This document shows positions 26,184 to 34,660 of a stretch of 64,000 nucleotides of DNA, piece after piece. Both the position numbers and the translations under genes were made by a program. Origin of the DNA: Gonocerus acuteangulatus (Eukaryota > Arthropoda > Insecta > Hemiptera > Coreidae). Numbering within the stretch: position 1 is the stretch's first letter; each line of letters opens with the position of its first letter. The stretch is taken from NCBI GenBank assembly GCA_946811695.1, contig OX328132.1:127716808-127780807 (forward strand). Reading direction: 5' to 3'. The notes beneath the pieces are model-generated. The model saw only the letters and a program-made list of their open reading frames with translations, was not told where the DNA came from and made no database searches.

Positions 26184-27931
26184 TGTAATGATCTATAAAG
26201 GGGTGCTCTAGAAAGAGTCAGTTTCTGGCGTAGTAAAGAGTAGCAGTCCTGTACAATAAGTCTAGCACAAATATTATTTTTGTCAAACAACTAAATTTTT
26301 TGCTAAAAGAAAGCAGTTCTTATCTTGGCAGTGTTTATTTTTAAAAAAGGAAGTGTGAATTATAAAATGTCTCGGCTAGGAGCGATAAGGCATATAAAAG
26401 TACAAGTTTCCCAGGAGAAGCACACAGGTGTTCCACAGGTATCCCGCAGGTGTTCCCTGTTTACTCCGATAAGTCTAGCCTGCATCCGGGAGTCTCATGT
26501 TAGGATGGGAGTAGCGCCTATAAGAAGGGCCTCCCCACACCACTCAATGTCATTCAAGCACCAGAGACGGACAGCTCTCAATGTCATTCGAGCACCAGAG
26601 ACGGACGGCTCTCAATCTGATTCCAGCGCCAGCGAAGGGCGAGAGCATGCTGATAGCAGCATCCACGGGCGGCGCCCACACACTTCCCATCAGCCGGCAG
26701 CCGACTTCATCTTCACTCTATGACTTAGTAGCGACCATCATTCTCCTCAACATGCCGACAAATACTACCACTCTGCCTCTTCACTTCCAGAAAACCAAAC
26801 TAGTGAGTATAAAATTCAATATAAAATCTAGCAAAACATATAATGGCCAATAATTATATTTTATATATAAAGCTTAATATTTTAATTATGTGCTAATTTT
26901 TCTTTAATACCCCAACATTGATACAATTGTGTGAGTCTAGCACCTTTTTATTTTATATATTTAATTTAGTATCACAGTCATAAATTATATTTTATTTCAA
27001 TATAAGTCATTTGTTTCCAACTCTATTTTATTTACTATGAACCTTTCTCCTGGTATTTAATATGGTCTCAACACATAATAGGACAGATGGTATGAAGTGG
27101 TTATAATTTAATATTTCTCATGCTTTTCTTTCAGGAAATTTATTAATTTAATTAAATTATTCAAATTAACTAAATAATAGTTTTATTCATAAATCCGTTT
27201 GTGGTGAATTTGGTAATATTAAATGAACCCTGAGATATAATGAAAATATAATAAAAAACATTTCAAGTCACTTTTTCTTTAAAAAAATTAAATATAATTC
27301 ATTTTAACTAATTTTATTTTTCTTGTCGAAACCAAAACACCACAAAATACATATATTATAAGATGGTGACCCCCATTTTTCTAATAATTTTTTATTTGTG
27401 GCAGAAGGTCCAATTCGAACAAAAACATTCACTCTCTTAATTATTCATTTATTTCGCTTTACGTGTTCCTATGACGCCTCTTCAGGAGCTCTTAAAATAA
27501 CAATGTACAATTACAGCCTACACCACCAAAAACCTTCTGCAGGTAGGGCCACGTCTAGACTGATAAGATCAATCATGTCTACTGTGCATCAGCTATATAT
27601 ATAGCGTGAGCACTTAACAATCTGCGTCAAAGGTTGTTGGTTCGATTCCCACTACAGGGTGGTGGCTTTTCTTTAGAGGATATTTTCACAAGATTTAAGA
27701 TCGGCCGCCTCTCTGCCCAATTCCCATTGGAGGTACAGTCTTGTAAAAAATTCTAACTATCCAAAATTTTATTCGGAATAACCACGATTTTTTTACATTG
27801 TTTATGCCCTAAATTCTAGGGGCCGAGAGAAATATTCGAATTAAAGACGATTTCGAATTATCAAAGTTCGAATTACCCATGTTCCACTGTATGTATATGT
27901 ATGTATGTATGTATGTATGTATTTATGTATG

Positions 27932-27994
<63 letters not shown>

Positions 27995-30452
27995 GGTGTC
28001 CCGTAAATGTCTAGTCATATTGCGGGAGGTGATAGAGGACCCTTAGGGGAACAAAAAATATCATGTGACGATTTTCCGAATTCTCTCACATAAGGGAGAA
28101 AACGTCATTTTATTGTTTTTTCGAGACAAACGTGGTTTTTAGAAGAATAATCGTCGTAGCTCCGTCCCAGGTGGTTCTACTAGAAAGAAAGTGTAACCAA
28201 TCGAAAGCTGATTAAATTTACTATAAGACTAGTTGATATTAACCGTAAAAATGAATGAATTTAAGTATGTCAATATTACCAAAAGAAAGCTTTTCTAAAT
28301 TTCCTGACTTTTTCTTGATATTTCTTACCAGCATTACTCTTTAATGGGCAGGACCTGAGATTTCCGGGTTTTAGGAAAACTTCTTCATTTAACCAGCTTT
28401 CCATTCATGTATCACAACCCTGTGTTATTGAAGTATTTGAACGGTTTAAGAACAAAAGTTTTTAAAAAAAACATGGATCTGTGAAAAGAAAATTATATTT
28501 TTTTCTTCAGTTTACTCAAAAATCTGAAGAGAAATATTTATTTTTATAAATGTTTACATAAATATTAAGTAAATATTTACTTAAAACAATAAAAAAAAAT
28601 ACTTCCACGAACATAAAAAAAAAATTTAAAACAGTAAATGAATAAAATACACATTTATTTTGAATTTATTAATTCAGGGAACTAATACTGGGTCCAGGAG
28701 GCGGTCATTAAGGAACCCCAACCATACATTAACCTCAAAAATTATTATTTTTACCTATATCACGCATTTGAACACATTTTTATAGGACTATGTACATCTT
28801 ATTTACGAGAATCCCAGGAGTTTCACAAGCATAGCCATCAGTATCAATTCAAGGTAAAGCATTTGTTTTCTAAATAAATATCTGTAAAAATATGTTCAAA
28901 TGCTTGATCTAGGTAAAAATAGTAATTTTTTAGGTTAATGTATGGTTGGGGTTCATTAATGGCCACCTCCTGGACCCATTATTAGTTACTGTAATTAACA
29001 AATTGTGTATTTTATTCATTTACTGTTTTAAAATTTTTTTTTTATGTTCGAGGAAGTAATTTTTTTTATTGTTTTAAGTAAATATTTACTTAATATTTAT
29101 GTAAACATTTATAAAAATAAATATTTCTCTTCAGATTTTTGAGTAAACTGAAGAAAAAAATATAATTTTCTTTTCACGGATCCATGTTTTTTTTTTAAAA
29201 GTTTTGTTCTTAAATCGTTCATTTGCTTCAATAACACAGGGTTGTGATACATGAATGGAAAGCTGGTTAAATGAAGAAGTTTTTCTAAAACCCGGAAATC
29301 TCAGATCCTGCCCATTGATGAGTAACGCTGGAAAGAAATATCAATAAAATATCAGGAAATTTAGAATAGCTTTCTTTTGGTAAGATATACATACATACAA
29401 TCATTTATTTTTACGTTTACTCCCAACTAGTCTTATAGTAAATTTACTCAGGTTTCGATTGGTTTCACTCTCTTTCTAGTAGTACTATCTGGGACGGAGC
29501 TACAAAGATTATTCTCTTAAAAACCACGTTTGTCTCGAAAAAAACGACAAAACGACGTTTTCTCCCTTATGGACGAGAATTCGGGAAATCGTCATAGAAC
29601 ATTTTTTGTTCCCCTAAGGGTCCTCTATCACCCCTCACAATATGACTAGACATTTACAGGACACCCTGTATATACATGTTATATACATTGGGTATGGGAA
29701 AATGTAGCACAAAATAAATGGCCTTTTTCCAGGGTTACTGCAGAAAGGAGTAGAGTCATCTATAAGGTACCAACCCACTTTTAACATTCGTTACTTTGTT
29801 TTTCAAAAACCGTTACGTACAATTTTTCAAAAACGTTTTTGAACAGTAAAAATTGTACTACATTGGTCGTATATATCAAATTAAAGTTCATTTATTAGCT
29901 AAAAAATGTGACTACACTGACTGTTCTAGCTAGAATAGAACTCAATCTACCAAGGAATTAGCATTTCCCGGTTGGCGAAAAAAAAGCCATTTATTAAATA
30001 TTTTGATAATTAATAGTAAAAAAAACAGAAACAGATAAAACATTTATAAAAATTGTTTTCATATATATTTTGTAAGAGTAACCAGCATACCAAATTTTAT
30101 CAAAATCCAAGGTCAGGTTGTGACCCTGGTTGATTTGACATGGCATGGCCCATGTACAAGCAGATAAAATTGGAGTTGTACTACAAAAAACACGTTTTTT
30201 TCTAAAGAACCTTTAGAATGGAAAGTGTCTGGATAGAAATGTGTGGTTGGTGGTGTTGAACTACATTTTTTGTCTTGTTTCACCCCCTGGAGTATTGTCA
30301 TTAACTTGTAATACACCCTGAATATATATTATTTTTTTATTTGTTTCCTCTCTGCAGTAACCCAGCAAAAAGGCCATTTTGTGCTACGTTTTCCTATATC
30401 CAATATATATAACATGTATGTATGTATGTGTATGTGTGTGTGTGTGTGTGTG

Positions 30453-30507
<55 letters not shown>

Positions 30508-32672
30508 GCCCAAAAAAACTAACGTTGAAAAAAATAACAAGTTCCAGGCCCCTCCCAAAAACAGTTTGCCTATGAAAGTTATGATATCATAGTATTGGGC
30601 CAAGTTTTAGGCTCTTAATACTTTGTCAAGAACCTAATAATACCCTCTCATTAAATTGTGCAATTCCAACTTTGCCAGTTTTCGGTAAATAATGGCCATT
30701 ATGAAGATCGGATTTATTGTTTTATTATAAAATATCTGACATTTAAAGATTCAGGCCCTTAGGGTAACAATTCAGGATTGTTATAAGATCTTTGAGGACA
30801 TTAAAATGGTTGTGTTTGTATGAATCCTATGTAAGATAAAGAGGCCATGGCCGTATGTAAGTTAACTTTTTCTTTTTCTTTTTTTTTTTTTTTTAATAGC
30901 ACCTGGCACGGCGTGCCATTGCTATTTGTTGGGCATAGGATGGATTAGAACTGAGGTAAGGGAAGGATTATCTTTGTTTCATTCTTTATTCTTCATAGAG
31001 TCCCTTTGATGCGCTTCCAAGATTTAATATACTAGGGTCATAACTGCATAGATCTCGGTAAACCTTGATGCGTGCCCCGTTGTATTTTTCACATTCCAAG
31101 AGAGCATGGGTCATTGTTTCTTCTCCATTGAGGCAAATGCAGGTCGGTGCGTCTCTCCTTTTAAACCTGTAGAGATATATATCTCTATAAAACCTCCATG
31201 GCCCGATAGGAACTGGGTAACATGGAAGTTTGGGGCTACCCACTCATGAGCTTGTCTGTCGGTTATCGTTGCGAAGTATTTTTTGGTCTCGCTTCCAGAA
31301 GGAGAGTTCATCCAGGCAGTGTTCCGCGTCTCAGTTATGAACTCGTTGCTTAGCTTTTTAAGGTCCATCTGCCGCCGAGGATATGGGAGATCGCTTATCT
31401 GGTTCAGCCTATTTCTCAATTCCTCTGGTATTTTAACTGGAATTTGTAAGCCAGCGAGTTTTCTTCTGCATGCCATTGTCGCCATTGCAACGCTCTCAAT
31501 TGGCGGAACACCCGCAATCACGCAAAGCGTATCAGCCGACACAGTTCTGTAAGACTTGCGGCATCGAATGAGGAGAGCTCTCTGTAGAGATGTTAGCTTT
31601 TTCCTATGCCTGGCCTTTAAAAGAGGGCCCCATGCGCCAATGGCATACATGATGAGTCCCGAAGCTGCTGTCTTGTATAACGTTAGGTAATTTTTATATT
31701 TAAGGCCCCAAGATGCCGTCGACAGTCGTTTCATTGTCGTCAACCAGCAGTGCACCTTGTTTGCCAGAGACTCCACATGTGGACTTATGTCGAGCCTATT
31801 GCCAAACTTCACTCCCAGGTAGCTGAACCCGTAGCAGTTTTGAACCCGTGACCTCTGAACTGTGAGTCCTAGACGACTTTGACCTAGCCTATGATCCTAC
31901 TCGTATCAAGACCAACCTGTGTGGCTATTTGGTCAAAATCGGTGATACGGTGTGGCATTTTATAAAGATCAAACAGACAAACAAACAGCTGATAGACGAT
32001 GTTGACCTAGCCTGCGGCACTCCCAGGATCAAGACCTACCTGTTTGCCAAGTTTAGTCAAAATCTGTCAAACGGTATGAATATATTTAAGGAACAAACAT
32101 ACAGACAGACAGCTGGTATACGATTTTGACCAAGTTTATATGCGTCTAAATGTTTCTTAATACATCAGATAAATGTTCTCCAAACCGAGACGATTCATTT
32201 GATCCCCACATGATGGGTTTCTGACGGAATGATGGGTTTCTGACGGAATGATGGGTTTCCGGTGGAAGTACAAAACTGGCTCCCCCCCCCCTCCCGGAAG
32301 CGGAGTCAAACACAATTTTTCAGGATTTTTAGTTTTTTTCCCCCTTTAATAACACCCTAATGTCTATCACCCTGCAAAATTTCAAGTCTCTAGTTTCATG
32401 GGAAGTGCCTAATAATTTTGATGAGTGAGTGAGTAAGTCCTATAAATTCCGATTTTCCATCGCTTATATCTCAGAAACTATATAATGTATAAATATGAAA
32501 CTTTCCAGTTTTAATTATATATATTAGAATAATATCTGTGTAAAATTTCATAAGTTTATGTTTACCTGGATAAAAGTTATGAGAGGGTGAAAATCGGCTC
32601 TAAGACCTCGTGTAATATACATACAGTGTGCTTAGGCTGGAACTTGACCTGGTGCACTACCGTGCGCCTAGA

Positions 32673-32726
<54 letters not shown>

Positions 32727-34660
32727 AACACACATAGCCATATAGTTTCTTTAGATTTAAAGACACTATATGGCTTATCTCCGGAAATCTTAATTTGGAA
32801 AACCTTGTTTGCAATATGAAAATTGGCACATCTCCCAGTTGCAGGAGTAAGAAATAAAACACCCAAATACATTATAGTTTAAAGTGATTGACTAGAGAGG
32901 AAATCGGTTAATAGTAAAGATTTTTAAATTTTTCAGGGACAGAACATAACAGATTAATCCTCAGAGAATAAAACAGAAATGGTCATAAAAAATTACATGT
33001 TTGATGGAAATTTGATTTATCTCTCTCAAATTTATTCAATACCAATTAATGATAATAAAAAGTTCCCCAAAAATAAAAGCCCTTAAAAAGTTGTTTAAAA
33101 TAACCTTAAACTTTATTTTCATCAAATTTAATAATTGAAAAAAAACTAAAAAATGGTATACGTTCAACTTAAAATGCTATTTACTCAAAATCATGTCAGT
33201 TTAACCCTCCTACCACAAGTAGGTGTCGAATACGACACTTTGCTTTTCCTATCTTTTTTGGTTATTATCTGCGCTGAGGTAGAGGGTTGTAACTGTGAAT
33301 TACCCTATCTATCAGTAGTCCTCTAGACAACAAACGGGAAAGGTGAATGACTTTCCTTTCCTGTTTGTTGTCTAGAGGACTACTGATAGATAGGGTAATT
33401 CACAGTTACAACCCTCTACCTTTATTCATTCTCGTATATCTGTGGCAAACTGAGTTTTAGTGTCGGATATGACACCGCCTAATGGTATATGTGGCAACGT
33501 TTTCATCTTGTGCATAGAGCTCAAAGACTTCTTTCATGATTATTTCCATTGTTTTACACGGAAGTATGGCGAGTTATCTGCCTTATGTTGCTGATGATGA
33601 AATTCTCTTAGAAATGGCCCTGCAAGAGGCTGAAGGAACTGATAAAAATGTCATAGTGTAGTGAAACCAAAGCTGAAATAAAAACAATTTAGAGAATAAT
33701 ACTGCACTAACTGACAACTCTATGTCAGAATATGACTTTCTTGAATTTTTTCCCTTCAGTACAATTCTTGCATCCTAGGTACATCTCCTAGCGAAATGTT
33801 TCCTTCTGTGGAAGGTAAAAGAGCACAAGGGGACACCAAATATGTCACTAGTGTAATAGAAGTATTTGTTTTGGACACAAAAGAGCAATAAGTCCATCCT
33901 GCCATGCGAGACATTAAAAAAATATATTGTTTGATCTTATAAAAAAATGTTTTTGTAAATTTTTGTAACCAATTATAAATATATTTCTAATAAATTTGCT
34001 TTTCTATTATTTAACTTGAATTCATTTCAACTTAATTAACATATTTATTTGGAAAATAAAGTAATTTTATATAGTAGGTGCCGTATCTGACACTGCCTTG
34101 TCAAATGTGTACAGAAAAACATCTTGTGGGAGGAGGGTTATATCAAGTGACTTCCAAAATGTACATTCTATTGATCTAGATTATTCTACTTTTTAAAAAA
34201 AAGTAAATTAAAAATATTGCTTAATGAAAATATGGTAAGATAAAATAGATACCTTAGTAACCTTCGGAGGGTTAGTCTTCCACTTGGGAATCTTTCGAGG
34301 AGGTTGTTTTATTGAAGTCACATTTACTTTCAACTCTCCAAACAATTTTGGGATATCTAAGCCATAATAATTATTCTTTTTCGAGTTGCCCTCCTGTGCT
34401 TTCTTATCCTCTTCAGAGTTTCTAGCACCTTGATTTTCCTTAGCTCTGTCAGACTTTTGAGCATAGAGTACACTCTTAATTGTACTATTATCACCAAGCC
34501 TTAAATTATTCCCTTTCAGGTATAAAAACGATTGACTCGTCTTACTATTGACAATGTTATTCAGTTTTATGCTATCCTTCAATAAAGTTAGTTTCTTAGA
34601 TGTCAAATTATTTAAATAGTTAAGAACGATTTCCACTAATTTCTTCTCACTATGATTCAT
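7903..34660 (-). CDS. PNPLA8: PNPLA8 / iPLA2-gamma phospholipase, 8 coding exons
   Basis: Calcium-independent phospholipase A2 of the patatin-like family; the vertebrate protein hydrolyses phospholipid acyl chains at mitochondrial, ER and peroxisomal membranes (family knowledge). Coding exons, in gene order: 34253-34660, 23278-23415, 22810-22967, 15973-16091, 14866-15074, 14018-14209, 12039-12252, 7903-8162. They total 1,698 nt (565 aa plus TAA), all junctions are GT-AG and all phases agree. Residues 230-236 form the glycine-rich oxyanion loop (D-G-G-G-M-R-G). S265 in GVSTG is the nucleophile and D409 in DGG the catalytic acid. Residues 137-565 can be lined up with vertebrate PNPLA8 almost without gaps. 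The N-terminal 136 residues are lysine-rich, poorly conserved and much shorter than in vertebrates. The protein ends in LSGVIV and lacks the peroxisomal SKL end of the mammalian enzyme. The start is the first ATG after an in-frame TAA at 34691-34693. Introns are full of transposons, but no coding exon is broken. Confidence 0.93.
8629..9925 (+). mobile_element. Gypsy-type LTR element relic: LTR, PBS, gag, inverted LTR piece
   Basis: An LTR-like segment ends near 8893 (CATCACA) and is followed by TGGTGGCAGCGG, a primer-binding-site sequence usual for gypsy elements. A degenerate gag follows (about 9290-9730; [40 protein letters not shown], with in-frame stops). The segment at 9733-9925 repeats 8629-8831 in inverted orientation. 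It lies in PNPLA8 intron 7. Confidence 0.75.
10020..10270 (-). mobile_element. Jockey/I-like LINE ORF2 C-terminal fragment
   Basis: The minus strand encodes [20 protein letters not shown] then [15 protein letters not shown], the Cys/His-type end found C-terminal of RT/RNase H in non-LTR elements. No RT core present; 5' truncated. Confidence 0.65.
10611..10834 (+). mobile_element. Full tRNA-derived SINE
   Basis: A box GTGGTCTAGTGGCTAGCGCC, B box GGGTTCGATTCCCACC, then a body with GGAATTTTCTCATCTCACGG and GGCGCTAATGGCCTAGATG, ending in an (AAATA)n/(AAT)n tail. The body recurs at 15462-15556, 57730-57932 and in four short 3' pieces. Confidence 0.88.
10850..11985. other. Intron DNA, no recognised element
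   Basis: Holds short open frames, including a Ser/Glu-rich one on the minus strand (11253-11471, with [10 protein letters not shown]). No family match; possibly transposase linker sequence, but unsupported. Confidence 0.4.
12039..12252 (-). CDS. PNPLA8: PNPLA8 coding exon 7 (catalytic Asp)
   Basis: 214 nt, phase 0 to 1, donor AAG|GTATTA. Opens with DGG (D409, catalytic acid), then [20 protein letters not shown] and SATDTE, the expected patatin C-terminal lobe. Confidence 0.96.
12253..13500. other. PNPLA8 intron 6, nothing recognised
   Basis: AT-rich intron sequence without clear repeats or coding signal. Confidence 0.5.
13529..13759. mobile_element. Second pogo-like MITE, TA target site
   Basis: Left CAGAATAACGCCAATTATCT; right end inverted CTGTAGAACGCCAATTACCA; TA on both sides; 227 bp. 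Same superfamily as 5401-6157 but a different family. Confidence 0.75.
14018..14209 (-). CDS. PNPLA8: PNPLA8 coding exon 6 (residues 345-408)
   Basis: 192 nt, phase 0-0, donor CAG|GTAATC. Encodes [14 protein letters not shown] and RASAAAP, all conserved patatin-domain segments, and ends just before the catalytic DGG. Confidence 0.96.
14478..14532. repeat. A-rich homopolymer tract
   Basis: About 50 bases of A broken by single Gs, in PNPLA8 intron 5. Possibly a retroelement tail. Confidence 0.7.
14866..15074 (-). CDS. PNPLA8: PNPLA8 coding exon 5 (residues 275-344)
   Basis: 209 nt, phase 1 to 0, donor AGG|GTTAGT. Encodes [18 protein letters not shown] through WSHAYYD and EYCPR, matching the helical segment after the nucleophile elbow in vertebrate PNPLA8 (WSHAFYD, CPK). 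Confidence 0.95.
15462..15556 (+). mobile_element. SINE body, head missing
   Basis: AGGAATTTTCTCATCTCACGG through GGCGCTAATGGCCCAGAAG to an A-rich tail; matches the body of the SINE at 10611 without its tRNA head. Confidence 0.8.
15862..15945 (-). repeat. SINE 3' end next to TA/ATT microsatellite
   Basis: Inverted GGCGCTAATGGCCTAGATG (15866-15896) followed on the plus strand by a TA/ATT-rich array to 15945, just downstream of PNPLA8 exon 4. Confidence 0.7.
15973..16091 (-). CDS. PNPLA8: PNPLA8 coding exon 4 (nucleophile elbow)
   Basis: 119 nt encoding residues 236-274. It contains GVSTG with the catalytic serine S265 after the hydrophobic strand FDFIC. Donor G|GTGAGT; the last base joins TT of the next exon to make Val275. 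Confidence 0.96.
16690..16818. repeat. Short palindrome related to the 46.9-kb repeat
   Basis: CTTTAGGTAAATGAAAAACG and CCAGTTCCTTCACAAC are followed at once by their complement (16704-16779), a near loop-less perfect palindrome. Flank ATCTTCCTTCTCTGCCAGCA is the inverse of 46935-46965. Confidence 0.85.
17040..17440 (+). repeat. Probable LINE/TIR-element tail
   Basis: Contains GTGCCAAATTTCATCAAATT and GAGCCTGTAAGCGAGCGTCA, the wording common in 3' tails of arthropod non-LTR elements. No coding part. Confidence 0.4.
18375..18530 (+). repeat. Direct repeat A (left copy)
   Basis: ATTTCATACCATTGTGAATAG to TTACATGCACCATT; recurs with about 90% identity by eye at 20976-21135. Confidence 0.85.
18604..19347. 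repeat. 744-bp near-perfect palindrome
   Basis: Arms of about 355 bp (18604-18959 and 18992-19347) around a spacer of about 33 bp. They begin ATCCCCAAAAAAACATAAAT and differ at only a few sites, including a C-run length change and CTACACTCC versus CTACAATCC. No coding frame. A transcript would fold into long dsRNA. Confidence 0.92.
19815..20975 (+). mobile_element. Helitron-like non-autonomous module with tandem repeats
   Basis: Four tandem units of 123-124 bp (about 19960-20455; GCCAAGTTTGGTCAAAATCG, GGAACAAACATACAGACAG) are followed by a unique 3' part and a GTGA microsatellite. It ends in a GC hairpin (GGCGCAC TACC GTGCGCC, 20955-20972) finishing in CTAG, with AT next. A second copy (31840-32671) ends at the same place, so the boundary is real. 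A hairpin plus CTRR end is a Helitron hallmark, though the hairpin abuts CTAG instead of lying several bases upstream. Confidence 0.6.
20976..21135 (+). repeat. Direct repeat A (right copy)
   Basis: Begins exactly after the CTAG end of the Helitron-like module; matches 18375-18530. Confidence 0.85.
22080..22370. other. GC-rich insertion inside mariner
   Basis: G-rich segment (GGAGGGGGTAGTCAGTCGTG, GCCCAGTAGAGGGGGGTAGG) interrupting the mariner frame after QQAYRD. No TIR, TSD or coding match found. Confidence 0.4.
22810..22967 (-). CDS. PNPLA8: PNPLA8 coding exon 3 (residues 183-235)
   Basis: Phase 0 start, phase 2 end (AG|GTTTTA). Encodes the repeat-like helix ALGYSNPP and the start of the patatin domain, [12 protein letters not shown]; the arginine codon after it is split across the intron. 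Confidence 0.95.
23278..23415 (-). CDS. PNPLA8: PNPLA8 coding exon 2 (residues 137-182)
   Basis: Acceptor TTTTTTAG before GATGGA and donor AAG|GTAAAA give a 46-codon, phase 0-0 exon. It encodes the helical region preceding the catalytic domain ([11 protein letters not shown]...[11 protein letters not shown]), equivalent to the vertebrate segment starting SVDNRTRALV. Confidence 0.9.
23571..24711 (-). mobile_element. Solo LTR, minus orientation
   Basis: Reading on the minus strand it starts TGTAATGATCT and ends CTCCACA (TG...CA), 1,141 bp. It matches 26184-27344 over its length, e.g. CTAGAAAGAGTCAGTTTCTG and GTTGAGGAGAATGATGG. Bordered on both sides by (TA)n. Confidence 0.8.
24712..24764. repeat. 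(TA)n array
   Basis: About 26 TA units between the minus-strand LTR and the LINE 3' end. Confidence 0.95.
24765..26147 (-). mobile_element. Non-LTR retrotransposon relic with ORF1
   Basis: A minus-strand ORF at 25368-26036 (222 aa) has [48 protein letters not shown] and KLVINGKEF, an RRM-like nucleic-acid-binding ORF1 protein, then a Lys-rich tail. A TGA near 26040 separates it from an upstream coiled-coil stretch ([16 protein letters not shown]). The 3' end is GCAATAAATAAATTGAATTG with AATTG repeats (24765-24795). No reverse transcriptase; ORF2 was deleted. Confidence 0.82.
26184..27344 (+). mobile_element. Solo LTR, plus orientation
   Basis: TGTAATGATCT...AACACCACA, 1,161 bp, second copy of the family at 23571. 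Contains a diverged 33-bp duplication (CATTCAAGCACCAGAGACGG / CATTCGAGCACCAGAGACGG). Preceded by (TA)n at 26148-26182. Its short ORFs lie within LTR sequence and look incidental. Confidence 0.8.
27452..27490 (-). ncRNA. Degenerate hammerhead-like motif
   Basis: CCTGAAGAGGCGTCATAGGA then ACACGTAAAGCGAAATAAAT: the CUGAAGA core is kept, the GAAA core is changed to GAACA, and AATAAA follows. Probably an old Penelope-like terminal repeat. Confidence 0.4.
27600..27730 (+). repeat. Possible tRNA-derived SINE head
   Basis: B box GTTGGTTCGATTCCCAC at about 27632-27648, with a weak A box (TAGCGTGAGCACTTAACAA) upstream. The body does not match the 10611 SINE. Confidence 0.4.
27820..27892. mobile_element. 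Right end of a pogo-like MITE
   Basis: CGAATTACCCATGTTCCACTG followed by TA resembles a pogo-type terminus. No matching left end found. Confidence 0.4.
27938..27991. repeat. TATG/TA microsatellite
   Basis: (TATG)n from about 27893, then (TA)n up to the start of the foldback element. Confidence 0.9.
27990..29670. mobile_element. 1.68 kb foldback element, TA target site
   Basis: Starts CAGGGTGTCCCGTAAATGTC and ends with its inverse; TA at both sides. Arms of about 790 bp (27992-28783, 28880-29668) flank a spacer of about 95 bp. Arms match well end to end (CTCCGTCCCAGGTGGTTCTA versus CTCCGTCCCAGATAGTACTA), older than the 18.6-kb palindrome. No ORF. Confidence 0.88.
29675..30416. mobile_element. 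0.74 kb TIR element
   Basis: Inverted ends of about 75 bp: CATGTTATATACATTGGGTA, AATGTAGCACAAAATAAATG and TTACTGCAGA on the left, with their complement at 30346-30416. The interior has no transposase. It abuts the preceding foldback and the following TG/TA microsatellite. Confidence 0.8.
30417..30506. repeat. (TATG)/(TG)/(TA) compound microsatellite
   Basis: ATGT repeats pass into TG then TA repeats to 30506. Confidence 0.95.
30868..31838 (-). mobile_element. R1-clade LINE 3' fragment
   Basis: Minus strand: [82 protein letters not shown], then after a frameshift near 31190 [20 protein letters not shown]. This is the post-RT region and Cys/His end of R1-type ORF2. A poly(A)-like tail lies at 30868-30896. 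Its 5' cut at 31838 abuts the Helitron-like module. Confidence 0.85.
31840..32671 (+). mobile_element. Second Helitron-like copy with two 124-bp units
   Basis: Two tandem units (GTTTAGTCAAAATCTGTCAA type), then the same 3' part as 20456-20975 and the terminal hairpin GGTGCAC TACC GTGCGCC ending CTAG at 32668-32671. (TA)n follows directly. Confidence 0.65.
32674..32724. repeat. (TA)n array
   Basis: About 24 TA units immediately downstream of the Helitron-like end. Confidence 0.95.
33201..34141 (+). mobile_element. piggyBac-type relic
   Basis: TTAACCCTCCTACCACAAG at the left and its inverse CTTGTGGGAGGAGGGTTAT at the right, i.e. a TTAA target with one base changed. Inside near 33567 is a short frame [20 protein letters not shown], like a transposase N-terminus, soon stopped. 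The transposase core has been deleted. TGTCGNATACGACAC-like repeats occur near both ends. Confidence 0.75.
33279..33420. repeat. Nested 142-bp palindrome
   Basis: GGTAGAGGGTTGTAACTGTG ... CTAGACAACAAACGGGAAAG is followed after about 8 bases by its complement. Lies inside the piggyBac relic. Confidence 0.88.
34253..34660 (-). CDS. PNPLA8: PNPLA8 coding exon 1 (residues 1-136)
   Basis: Open frame from ATG at 34660 (A at -3) to an AAG|GTATCT donor after 34253, phase 0. The encoded region is Lys/Asn/Ser-rich with no recognised domain and ends in a basic, proline-containing stretch (PPRKIPKWK). Its link to the downstream exons is inferred from matching phase 0, order and strand; its sequence alone does not identify PNPLA8. 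The frame reads on into the intron before stopping. Confidence 0.72.

Noticed and set aside
25378..26211. 277-codon plus-strand open frame
   Set aside because: It is antisense to the LINE ORF1 and shows no domain; a shadow of the real minus-strand frame.
26325..26723. 132-codon frame at 26.3-26.7 kb
   Set aside because: Lies within a solo LTR whose inverted copy at 24.1-24.6 kb does not keep the frame.
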